NCBI RefSeq assembly: GCF_004363805.1
Contig: NZ_SNZP01000001.1
Span: forward strand, 62,001-126,000
DNA length: 64,000 nt
Reading direction: 5' to 3'
Source: Paludibacterium purpuratum
Lineage (GTDB): Bacteria; Pseudomonadota; Gammaproteobacteria; Burkholderiales; Chromobacteriaceae
Shown here: positions 39,234-46,416 of the stretch, in pieces
Numbering within the stretch: the stretch's first letter is position 1
How the letters are laid out: each line of letters opens with the position of its first letter
Made by a program: the position numbers and the translations under genes
Notes under the pieces: model-generated
The model's input: only the letters and a program-made list of their open reading frames with translations
Databases searched by the model: none
What the model was told of the DNA's origin: nothing

Positions 39234-40073
39234 ATGAAACGCCTTCTGCTCCTTGCCGCGCTGTGGTTATCCGGTTATAGCGCTTGGGCAGGCCAAACGA
39301 TCGCGCTGCTTCCCGTTATTGAGACCTCTGCGGCAATCCCTGAAGCGCTCCTTGACGATACGATTAACCTGGCATTTGCCAATACGTATCGTTTTACGCT
39401 GATCAAACCGGCACAACCCAAAGCCTTGTTGAATAAGCTCAAGTTTCCGCAAACGGAATTACTGAAAGCCGATCCGGCCGCCGTGGCACTTGTTGGTAAA
39501 CAGGCCGGGGCAGACATGGTGGCCTTGGTTAGCGTGCACCACTCGATATCTAAAACTATGCATGTTGCTCCAAGTGCTCTCGTGCTTACCGGTATGCTTG
39601 CATTTTCTGTCAATGTGTATTGGGACTATCCCTCTTTATTGACCGCCGATATGGTGTTGGTTGATGTTAATACTGGCCAGGTATCTGACAATATACATGT
39701 CAACGATACCTATAAAAATATGATGACCAATGCCGCCATCAACGAAAGTCTCGAAAAATTTCAGGTCACACTGCAACGAGAAATAGCCGACCGTTATCCG
39801 CTGAGCGCCCATATTGTCAAAGTCAGATCCGCTGGCGAATATTTGTTCGATATCAATGCCTGCCAAGCCAAGGAAATAGGCAACAAAATGATCGTTTACA
39901 ACGATGGCAAAAACAGCGTGGACCCCGTATCCGGCAAGGTGACCAAAGGTGAGCGGGTCATTCTCGGCGTGGGCAAGATTACCCAGATATCGGGCGATAT
40001 TGCGGTATTGGAAGCCTCGGGTCTGGATGGGGCGGTGGAGCCAGGAAAAACCCTGGTAACGCCAAAGCTATAA
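39234..40073 (+). CDS. Secreted/periplasmic protein, CsgG/FlgT-like, copy 1
   Basis: A 279-residue protein with a Sec signal peptide (MKRLLLLAALWLSGYSAWA, cut near residue 19) and no lipobox. The mature start QTIALLPVIETSAAIP resembles the IAVLPF opening of CsgG-type folds; the C-terminal ~60 residues (KMIVYNDGKNSVDP through GVGKITQISGDIAVLE) resemble the SH3-like tail of FlgT. This is pattern similarity only. It is clearly homologous to the next gene. Coding GC is visibly lower than in surrounding genes and the 280 bp upstream are AT-rich, suggesting acquisition. A 12-bp palindrome CGATCATGATCG lies at 38988-38999. Confidence 0.7.
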   Translation: MKRLLLLAALWLSGYSAWAGQTIALLPVIETSAAIPEALLDDTINLAFANTYRFTLIKPAQPKALLNKLKFPQTELLKADPAAVALVGKQAGADMVALVSVHHSISKTMHVAPSALVLTGMLAFSVNVYWDYPSLLTADMVLVDVNTGQVSDNIHVNDTYKNMMTNAAINESLEKFQVTLQREIADRYPLSAHIVKVRSAGEYLFDINACQAKEIGNKMIVYNDGKNSVDPVSGKVTKGERVILGVGKITQISGDIAVLEASGLDGAVEPGKTLVTPKL

Positions 40074-40185
40074 GGGGCGATAGGCTGGGTAATGTGTGCC
40101 AATGTTTCTTCATACATAGAACAATTGCCGAGCGAAAAATGCGCATCGGATATTTGAAAAGAAAATTGTGTAAGGATATTAAAGA

Positions 40186-41001
40186 ATGAAACGTTTTTTG
40201 CAGCTTGCAATGTTTTGGGTATTCGGCCTCGGCGCTTTTGCCAACCCGACAGTGACGGTGCTGCCGGTTCTTGAGTCCAATTCAAACCTGCCGATTGCCG
40301 CCATCTCCGATGCGTATGCTCAGACATTGGTCAATAGCCGCCGCTTCACCACCGTTGCACCTGGCCAGCAAACCGCCATGCTGAACGCGTTAAAGCAGCA
40401 GCCAGCAGGACTACTCGGCGCCAATCCAAAGACGCTCGCCAATCTAGGCAAGCAAGCCGGCGCGCAAATGGTGGCCGTTGCCCGCGTCAACGGTTCGGAA
40501 AGCCCTCTGCATCCGGATGAAATCGTGCCGGATAGCAATAACAAAAAAGCGGCTTACATCACTATTCTTACACTGGAGATGAGGCTGATCGATGTGCAAA
40601 CAGGCATGGTGACCAAGACCCTGTTCGCCAACGTTAGAAATTATTCCGACGACAAGGATAAATGCCTGGACGACTCGCTTTCCGACTTGCAGGACAAGCT
40701 GAAGAGCGAGATCCAGACCGTTTACCCATTAGAAGGCAATATCGTCAAAAATAGCGCCGATAAGAAGTACATCATCAATCTCGGCGCCGCAGATGGGCTG
40801 GAAGACGACAGCACCATGTTGATTTACGAAGACGGCCAACCGATTCCCGACCCGAGTACCGGCAAGCTGCTGCTGGGAGAGCAAACCATGCTCGGCGACG
40901 GTGTCATCACCCAGCTTTCGGCCGATAGCGCGGTGCTGCGAGTCAAGCATCTGAAAGGAACGATTGTCGAGGGCCAGACCAAGGTCAAACCCAAGCCATA
41001 A
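40186..41001 (+). CDS. Secreted/periplasmic protein, CsgG/FlgT-like, copy 2
   Basis: A 271-residue paralogue of the preceding protein: signal peptide MKRFLQLAMFWVFGLGAFA, then [16 protein letters not shown]. Shared blocks include the RFT.. .P.Q..A.LN.LK pattern, LGKQAGAQMVAVARVN and the C-terminal LGDGVITQLSADSAVLRVKHLKG. The 112-bp spacer makes a two-gene tandem. Function unknown; a periplasmic scaffold or secretion accessory role is conceivable but not shown. Confidence 0.7.
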   Translation: MKRFLQLAMFWVFGLGAFANPTVTVLPVLESNSNLPIAAISDAYAQTLVNSRRFTTVAPGQQTAMLNALKQQPAGLLGANPKTLANLGKQAGAQMVAVARVNGSESPLHPDEIVPDSNNKKAAYITILTLEMRLIDVQTGMVTKTLFANVRNYSDDKDKCLDDSLSDLQDKLKSEIQTVYPLEGNIVKNSADKKYIINLGAADGLEDDSTMLIYEDGQPIPDPSTGKLLLGEQTMLGDGVITQLSADSAVLRVKHLKGTIVEGQTKVKPKP

Positions 41002-41008
41002 GGAATGT

Positions 41009-41052
41009 GCGGATTCCTCGAGGACTACCGTCAAGTCCTCTCCGGAATCCGC
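41009..41052. terminator. Long interrupted stem-loop between convergent genes
   Basis: GCGGATTCC and AGGACT on the left pair with AGTCCT and GGAATCCGC on the right, around a 7-nt loop, with a small internal mismatch. It sits between the tandem pair and gstA; no clear T run on either side, so termination is plausible but not certain. Confidence 0.55.
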
Positions 41053-41076
41053 AGCATCGTCGCGGCTAGGTAAACA

Positions 41077-41682
41077 CTATGCGGCCGATTGGCCCATGAG
41101 CGCATCGCGCACCGACGGGCGGCGTGCCGTCGCGCGCAGATAGCGCTGTGTCGCGGGCCATGTCGCCAGGTCGATGCCGAGGAATTTGAACCAGCTCAGC
41201 ACGGTGAACAGATAGGCGTCGGCTACGCTGAAACGTTCGCCGAAGAGGTACTCGTGCTCGGCCAGTCTCGCCTCGACGATGCGCATGCGCTCATCTAGTT
41301 TGAGGCGAAATTTCGCTTTGACCTCATCGCTCAGAAAATCGTTGAACAACACCGCCGAACCGTGATGTAGTTCGCTGGTGATGTAGTTGAGCCACTCCTG
41401 CAAGCGGGTCCGGGCGAGTGTACCGTTGGCGGGGGCGAGCCCGCTCTCGGGATACTGGTCGGCAAGATACTGAATGATGGCCGGTCCTTCCGTCAGTACC
41501 TCGCCATTATCGAGTTCCACCGCGGCGACATAGCCTTTGGGATTGATTTGCAGGAAGTCCCTGCCATCCGCTGTGCGCTTGCTTTCCTTGTCGACGCGGA
41601 TCAGATCGAAGTCCACACCGAGCTCTCGCAAGACGATATCCGGCGAAAGCGAGCAGGTATAGGGGATGTAATACAGTTTCAT
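41077..41682 (-). CDS. gstA: Glutathione S-transferase (beta class)
   Basis: From ATG 41682, with GGAGG upstream, the 201-residue product begins MKLYYIPYTCSLSPDIVLRELG; Tyr5 and Cys10 match the beta-class GST active site. The thioredoxin-fold domain (to about residue 80, with TEGPAIIQYLADQYPE binding glutathione) is followed by the helical domain. Role: conjugation or peroxide detoxification. It diverges from a LysR gene that may regulate it. Confidence 0.92.
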   Translation of the reverse strand: MKLYYIPYTCSLSPDIVLRELGVDFDLIRVDKESKRTADGRDFLQINPKGYVAAVELDNGEVLTEGPAIIQYLADQYPESGLAPANGTLARTRLQEWLNYITSELHHGSAVLFNDFLSDEVKAKFRLKLDERMRIVEARLAEHEYLFGERFSVADAYLFTVLSWFKFLGIDLATWPATQRYLRATARRPSVRDALMGQSAA

Positions 41683-41810
41683 CAGTGCTCCTCCACGTAG
41701 GGTCGAATAGGCCGATACGGCCTGAATGAACACCAACGAGTCTGCCGTGGGCGAGTGCCACGGTAAAATTAACACGCCAATTTCGAACCATTAGTTGAGC
41801 TACTGATTCC

Positions 41811-42716
41811 ATGATGAATTTGACGCATTGGCAACTGCTGGTTGCCGTGGCGGATCTGGCCAATATCACGCGGGCGGCGGAACGGGTCGGCATGACGCAA
41901 TCGGGCGCTAGTCAGGCGATTGCACAAATGGAAGCGCATCTTGGCATGCCGCTGTTCCGCCGCGAGCGGCGCCATGTCGCCGTCACCGAGCTGGGGGAGC
42001 ACATCATCGCCCAAGCGCGCGACATGCTGGGGGCGTGGGAGGCAATCCGGGCGTTTGCCGACGAAAACCAGGGCCTTGGGCATGGCCGCATCCGTCTCGC
42101 TAGTTTCCCTTCCGCTTTTTCGCATGTGTTGCCCGACTTGCTCGGGCCATTCCGGCGCCGGCACCCCGGTATCGAGTTGGTCATGCTGGAAGGTAGCGAT
42201 GTGGAGGTCGAGTCCTGGCTGGAGGACGGTACCGCCGAAGTCGGGGTGATGTTGAATCCGCCCCCCGAGCGCTCGCCGATCATGCTTGGCCGTTCCGAAT
42301 GGGTGGTACTGGTGCCGAACGCCCACCCACTGGCCAGACGTTCGAGACAACAAGGTGTCTCGTGGGCGGAGCTGGCCGACGAGCCCTTCATCGCGGCTAC
42401 TGGCGGCTGCCGCAACAATGCACTAAGTTTGAGTGCCCAAGCCGGCGTTTTCTTGAACCAGATCCGTGTCACTGTCCATGATTGGGCCAGCGCGGCGGTG
42501 CTGGTGAAGGAGGGGCTGGGCGTGGCGGTGCTGCCGGAATCGACCGTGCCTGTCGATCTGGCGGGGGTGCGGATGCTGGCGCTACAGCCCGGCATTTTCC
42601 GCAGCTACGGTCTGGTGCAGGCGCCGGCCGCAGTCGGCGCCAAACCGGTGCAAGCGTTGTTCAGTATGTTGCGCGGCACATTCAATGCGGCAACTTCAAC
42701 TGCCCCTCGCGCTTGA
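41811..42716 (+). CDS. LysR-family transcriptional regulator (divergent from gstA)
   Basis: A 301-residue LysR protein: HTH (LTHWQLLVAVADLANITRAAERVGMTQSGASQAIAQMEAHLG) then a substrate-binding domain. Two consecutive ATGs at 41811 and 41814 are possible starts. Divergence from gstA, 128 bp away, suggests it controls it. Its 3' end overlaps the convergent lipoprotein gene by 35 bp. Confidence 0.88.
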   Translation: MMNLTHWQLLVAVADLANITRAAERVGMTQSGASQAIAQMEAHLGMPLFRRERRHVAVTELGEHIIAQARDMLGAWEAIRAFADENQGLGHGRIRLASFPSAFSHVLPDLLGPFRRRHPGIELVMLEGSDVEVESWLEDGTAEVGVMLNPPPERSPIMLGRSEWVVLVPNAHPLARRSRQQGVSWAELADEPFIAATGGCRNNALSLSAQAGVFLNQIRVTVHDWASAAVLVKEGLGVAVLPESTVPVDLAGVRMLALQPGIFRSYGLVQAPAAVGAKPVQALFSMLRGTFNAATSTAPRA

Positions 42717-43137
42717 ACGGAATCCTGCCCCAGCCGTTGAGGCCGTCCAGATAGCCGCTGATCTGGTAGTCCAGCGTGGTGTTGCCTTGCTGCAGTGCGC
42801 TTTGCGTCAGCTGCAGCAGTTCGAGCAGCGAGGTGTGCACGGTCAGCGGCACGGTGCCTTCGCCCATGGCGGGGATCGCGATCGGCTGATTGTTGATGCC
42901 CGAGCCGATCTTCTTGCCGTGGCTGGTCAAGTCGAAGTACAGACCTTGAGCGTTCAGGTCGCGGTCGTTAGGGTTCTGCACGCGGAGCGTGACGGTGAAG
43001 TCCTGTTCCAAGAGCGATGTTTTGCCGGCTTCGATGCTGGCGACTTGCACTTCGGGTTTTTTCAGCGATAGATCGCCACAGGCGCCGAGTAGGCCCAATA
43101 CCAATAACATGGCACAGGCGCGAAGTTTTCTTTTCAT
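42682..43137 (-). CDS. LEA14-like (LEA type 2) lipoprotein
   Basis: A 151-residue protein with a lipoprotein signal and lipobox LLGAC (cut before Cys20), followed by one WHy/LEA-2-type beta-sandwich domain (VQVASIEAGKTSLLEQDFTVTLRVQNPNDRDLNAQGLYFDL). LEA14-like lipoproteins are associated with desiccation or envelope stress, but bacterial roles are poorly known. Its ATG overlaps the stop of the upstream LysR gene (ATGA at 43134-43137), so it is translated from the regulator's mRNA. Confidence 0.85.
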   Translation of the reverse strand: MKRKLRACAMLLVLGLLGACGDLSLKKPEVQVASIEAGKTSLLEQDFTVTLRVQNPNDRDLNAQGLYFDLTSHGKKIGSGINNQPIAIPAMGEGTVPLTVHTSLLELLQLTQSALQQGNTTLDYQISGYLDGLNGWGRIPFKREGQLKLPH

Positions 43138-44024
43138 GGCAACTTCCCCAAAATTTCTTGCGTGACCTGAATCCAGGCGCGCGCAGCGTGTGATAAATAA
43201 ACGTCTTTTTGCCAGATCAGGCCAAGATTCCAGACGATTTGCTCTTCATCCAGCCGGATCACGTCGAACGGCCAGGACTCCAGCCGGTCGGTGACAGATT
43301 GCGGCAGCAACGCGATGCCGAGCTTGGCGTTGACCATGGCGACGATGAAGTCCCAGTGCGCACTGCGACCGGCGATGCGCATCGGCTGGCCGAGTCGGGC
43401 GAAACCGTCGCGGATTCGCCGGCTCAGCGTGAAATCCTCCGGAAAGAACACGATGGGCCAATCGGCCACATCGGCCAATCGAACCGATTCGCGTCCCTGC
43501 CACGGCGATCCGGCCGGTGCCACCACGCATAACGGGTCGCGCGCGAAGCCGAATTGCTCGAACACCTGGCTGTCCACCGGCAGTACCGCGGCACCGATTT
43601 CCAACTGGCCGCTCCTGACGCTATTTTCGATTGCGACGGCGCCGTCTTCCACCACTTTGAGTTCAATATTCGGATAACGTTCTCGGAATGCGCTGACCAC
43701 CGGTGCCAGGAAGGCGCCGCCAGACATCGGCGGTAAGCCGACCATCAGTTCGCCACGCTCGAGCGATACCAAGTCGGAGAGCTCGGTTTTCATGCGAGTC
43801 ATGGCCGAGAGCACGTCCTGACCGCGCTCGAAGGTGACCTGGCCGGCATCGGTGAGGCGAAAGCCGCGCCCCTCGCGGATAAACAGCGGCATGCCGAGCT
43901 CATCCTCCAGTTGTTTCATCATCTTGCTGATGGTCGGCTGGGTGACGAACAACTTTTCGGCTGCCCGGGTAAAGCTTTGTTGGCGAACCACTTCTGTAAA
44001 GTAGCGCAGTGCGCGGATGTCCAT
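43134..44024 (-). CDS. LysR-family regulator, likely controller of lrgAB (CidR-like)
   Basis: A 296-residue LysR protein: HTH MDIRALRYFTEVVRQQSFTRAAEKLFVTQPTISKMMKQLEDELG and an effector domain. It is divergent from the lrgA/lrgB pair, the usual arrangement for CidR/YwbI-type regulators, and a dyad (44032-44046) lies between them. Downstream it is coupled to the LEA14 lipoprotein gene. Confidence 0.87.
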   Translation of the reverse strand: MDIRALRYFTEVVRQQSFTRAAEKLFVTQPTISKMMKQLEDELGMPLFIREGRGFRLTDAGQVTFERGQDVLSAMTRMKTELSDLVSLERGELMVGLPPMSGGAFLAPVVSAFRERYPNIELKVVEDGAVAIENSVRSGQLEIGAAVLPVDSQVFEQFGFARDPLCVVAPAGSPWQGRESVRLADVADWPIVFFPEDFTLSRRIRDGFARLGQPMRIAGRSAHWDFIVAMVNAKLGIALLPQSVTDRLESWPFDVIRLDEEQIVWNLGLIWQKDVYLSHAARAWIQVTQEILGKLP

Positions 44025-44031
44025 CTATAAC

Positions 44032-44046
44032 ATTCCATAATGGAAT
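44032..44046. promoter_or_regulatory. Candidate LysR operator upstream of lrgAB
   Basis: Perfect dyad ATTCCA-TAA-TGGAAT, 7 bp from the LysR start, with a T-N11-A core as expected for LysR-type sites. The AT-rich stretch to 44090 would hold the lrgAB promoter. Confidence 0.6.
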
Positions 44047-44167
44047 CGATTTTATAAGTTTAATTCATTTTTAGAATGTTAGCAGCGCTCCTATACTAGC
44101 GTCTCTCCCTGTGTTGTGTTGTGGCTCGATCATGTTGGCAGCAAGGTTTTCCAGTTGTACGAATACG

Positions 44168-44548
44168 ATGCGGACTTTGGTTCAAGTCGTGTTGTTCAGC
44201 GCGGTTTGGCTGGCAGCCAATAGATTGAGTAGTCAGTTCCTGCCAGTGGTGCCCGCCGGGGTGCTGGGGATGTTCCTGGTGCTCGGGGTGCTCTGGCTGG
44301 GATGGCTTCCGGTCGAGTGGTGCAGGGATGGCGCACGATGGCTGTTGGCGGAAATGTTGTTGTTCTTTATTCCCGCCGTGGTTTCGGTCGTGCAGTACCC
44401 GGATGTGATTATAACCGCCGGATTGAAGATTCTGTTGGTGATCGTGATTTCGACCGCGATCGTCATGGTTGTCACCTCATTGGTGGTCGACCGTTGTTAT
44501 CGGCTGGAGATCATGCTCAAGCGCCAATGGCGCGGAAGGACGGCATGA
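44168..44548 (+). CDS. lrgA: CidA/LrgA family membrane protein
   Basis: A 126-residue, four-helix holin-like protein starting MRTLVQVVLFSAVWLAANRLSS with the family segment PAGVLGMFLVLGVLWLG. Family members modulate murein hydrolase activity, lysis or metabolite transport. ATG 44168 fits family N-termini best; ATG 44132 or GTG 44111 would add 12-19 residues, and none has a clear ribosome binding site. Overlaps lrgB by 4 bp. Confidence 0.8.
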   Translation: MRTLVQVVLFSAVWLAANRLSSQFLPVVPAGVLGMFLVLGVLWLGWLPVEWCRDGARWLLAEMLLFFIPAVVSVVQYPDVIITAGLKILLVIVISTAIVMVVTSLVVDRCYRLEIMLKRQWRGRTA

Positions 44549-45234
44549 TGGCGCAGATAGTGGCATGGTGTTGGATGTTGGTGACCTTGGCGCTGTATTG
44601 GGGCGTTAAATGGGGTTATCGCCAGCACAGGGCTTGGTGGAGCTCGCCGCTGATTGCCGTTCCGGCTTTGCTGATATTGCTGGTGCAGCTGTTGCACGAG
44701 CCGTTCGCTGAATATTTTCAGGTGACGCATTGGTTGGGCTGGATGCTTGGCCCCGCGACTGTCGCCTTTGCAGTACCGATTTACGAGCATCGTCAGTTGA
44801 TTCGCAAACATTGGCTGTCCCTCAGCGCGGGTGTGTTGGTTGGGATGCCGGTCGCGGTGATCAGCTCGGTGATGTTGGCAAGATGGTTGAACCTGTCGGA
44901 CCTGCTGCAACGCAGCCTGGCACCTCGATCGATCAGTACGCCGTTCGCCCTGGTGACGACCGGTAGCATTGGCGGATCGCCGCAGCTGACCGCCGTGTTT
45001 GTCGTGATTACCGGTGTGTGCGGCATGTTGTTCGGCGAAATGATGCTGGCGCTGTTGCCCTTACGCAGCAAACTGGCGCGAGGTGCGCTGTTCGGCGCGG
45101 CGGCTCATGCGGCCGGCACCGCCAAGGCGTTGGAGATCGGCGCCGAGGAAGGGGTGGTCGCCAGCTTGACCATGATGCTGGGCGGTGTCGCTACCGTGTT
45201 CGCCGCGCCGCTGATCGCAATGTATTTGCAGTAG
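44545..45234 (+). CDS. lrgB: LrgB/CidB family membrane protein
   Basis: A 229-residue polytopic protein with the LrgB signature LAPRSISTPFALVTTGSIGGSPQLTAVFVVITGVCG and the C-terminal GAAAHAAGTAKALEIGAEEG. It starts at ATG 44545, overlapping the lrgA stop, with AAGGA upstream. Together with LrgA it forms the CidAB/LrgAB-type pair; an intrinsic terminator follows. Confidence 0.92.
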   Translation: MMAQIVAWCWMLVTLALYWGVKWGYRQHRAWWSSPLIAVPALLILLVQLLHEPFAEYFQVTHWLGWMLGPATVAFAVPIYEHRQLIRKHWLSLSAGVLVGMPVAVISSVMLARWLNLSDLLQRSLAPRSISTPFALVTTGSIGGSPQLTAVFVVITGVCGMLFGEMMLALLPLRSKLARGALFGAAAHAAGTAKALEIGAEEGVVASLTMMLGGVATVFAAPLIAMYLQ

Positions 45235-45313
45235 CAGTAAACGTTTCCCTGTGTGCTGTGTGGGCACCATCGCGGAAGAATTTCTCCGTATGTCCCATAA
45301 CGAGCGTTGATTC

Positions 45314-45343
45314 GGGCCGGCCAATCGCCGGCCCATTTTTTTT
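45314..45343 (+). terminator. Terminator after lrgB
   Basis: 8-bp stem GGGCCGGC / GCCGGCCC with a 5-nt loop, then A and eight T. Confidence 0.9.
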
Positions 45344-45359
45344 GCTATATATTTTATAT

Positions 45360-45414
45360 GGGAGTCAGGTCTTGTTTGATGCATGCTTCGTGCGACAGAC
45401 AAGACCCGACTCCC
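45360..45414. repeat. Long palindrome resembling RAYT/REP-type mobile hairpins
   Basis: GGGAGTCAGGTCTTGT at 45360-45375 pairs with ACAAGACCCGACTCCC at 45399-45414 (16-bp arms, one mismatch) around a 23-nt loop. Arms of the GGG(A/G)GTCAGGTCTTG type are familiar from palindromes mobilised by REP-associated tyrosine transposases. No transposase lies nearby. It sits between the lrgB terminator and the CigR-like gene. Confidence 0.6.
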
Positions 45415-45438
45415 ATTTCTTTATATGAGGTGAACACA

Positions 45439-45882
45439 ATGGATAAACATCGTTTTGTTGTGTCGGCAGTCGTGCTGATCGCCTCGCTGGCGATGGCGCC
45501 GACGGTCATGGCGGATCCGGGCGGCAACGGTAATGGCCAAGGACACGGGCAAGGGCATGGCATGGGCCATGGCAAGTCGAACAAACGGATGGCGCAGGAC
45601 GAAGCCGCCGTGGGGGTCGGCATATCCTACGGCCAAGCGCGCGCTCTGGCGGTGAACGACGGTTTGGTCGGCTATCCGGCATTGCCGCCGGGAATCGCCA
45701 AGAATCTGGCGCGCGGCAAACCGCTGCCGCCGGGAATCGCCAAGCGCCTGCCGCCGCCTGGGATGTTGGCGCAATTGCCACGCGATGAGGCCCATGAATG
45801 GCGTGTTGCCGGCGATACCTTGATTCAGGTGTCGATCTCAACCAATACGGTGAGCGCGGTGTTTCGCGGGGTATTCAAATAA
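45439..45882 (+). CDS. CigR-like periplasmic protein
   Basis: From ATG 45439, with GAGGTG upstream, a 147-residue protein with a signal peptide (cut near residue 25, MADPGG) followed by a Gly/His-rich linker (GNGQGHGQGHGMGHGK) and a C-terminal domain with ISYGQARALAVNDGLVGY, two PLPPGIAK-type repeats (LPPGIAKNLARGKPLPPGIA) and HEWRVAGDTLIQVSISTNTVSAVFRGVF. This matches the CigR family, whose Salmonella member is an anti-virulence inner-membrane/periplasmic regulator. The His-rich stretch next to a metal-efflux locus hints at metal binding (inference). Confidence 0.82.
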   Translation: MDKHRFVVSAVVLIASLAMAPTVMADPGGNGNGQGHGQGHGMGHGKSNKRMAQDEAAVGVGISYGQARALAVNDGLVGYPALPPGIAKNLARGKPLPPGIAKRLPPPGMLAQLPRDEAHEWRVAGDTLIQVSISTNTVSAVFRGVFK

Positions 45883-45890
45883 TCGTCTCG

Positions 45891-46328
45891 TCAGCTTGAC
45901 CGCTCGCTGTCGTGGCAGGCACAACCTTCGCCTTCGGCGGCCTGCACCAGCGTTTGCAGAATCCCGCAGTGCGCGGCATCGCTCGCCTGCGGGCAACGCT
46001 GGCGCAATACCTGCAGTTGCTGCTCAAGCAGGCGCAGGGATTCGACCTGTTGGTGCACGCTTTTGATGTGGCGGTCGATCAGTTGGTTGATTTCCTCGCA
46101 CGCCAGCGTCGGGTCGGCGCGAAAATCGGCCAGCTGTCGGATCTCCGCCAGGGAAATGCCCAACGAGCGGCAGTGCAGAATAAAGTTCAATTCGCCCAGA
46201 TGTTCGCTGCGGTAATGACGGTAGCCTGCCGGACTGCGGTCAGGTGCAGTGAGAAGTTTTTCCTTCTCGTAGTAGCGGATGGTCTCCACTTCGCAGCCAG
46301 CCATTTTGGCTAGTTCGCCGATCAGCAT
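45891..46328 (-). CDS. cadR: MerR-family Cd(II)/Pb(II)/Zn(II)-responsive regulator
   Basis: The 145-residue MerR protein has a winged HTH (MLIGELAKMAGCEVETIRYYEKEKLL), a dimerisation helix and metal-ligand cysteines Cys77, Cys112 and Cys121 matching the CadR/PbrR pattern, plus a Cys/His tail (GCACHD). It diverges from a zntA-type ATPase gene with a MerR-type promoter between, so it should twist that promoter into an active form on binding metal. Confidence 0.9.
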   Translation of the reverse strand: MLIGELAKMAGCEVETIRYYEKEKLLTAPDRSPAGYRHYRSEHLGELNFILHCRSLGISLAEIRQLADFRADPTLACEEINQLIDRHIKSVHQQVESLRLLEQQLQVLRQRCPQASDAAHCGILQTLVQAAEGEGCACHDSERSS

Positions 46329-46350
46329 GATGATGCTCGCAAAAAAGATC

Positions 46351-46381
46351 TTGACCCTATAGTAGCTTCAGGGTGTGAAAT
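46351..46381 (+). promoter_or_regulatory. MerR/CadR-type promoter-operator for the metal ATPase
   Basis: TTGACC (-35, 46351-46356) and TGAAAT (-10, 46376-46381) are separated by 19 bp, the hallmark long spacer of MerR-family promoters. The spacer holds the dyad ACCCT(A)TAGTAGCTTC(A)GGGT. Transcription should start near 46388. Confidence 0.85.
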
Positions 46382-46416
46382 TGACTACAACCGAACTGCA
46401 TGGCAAGGATTGCCCC

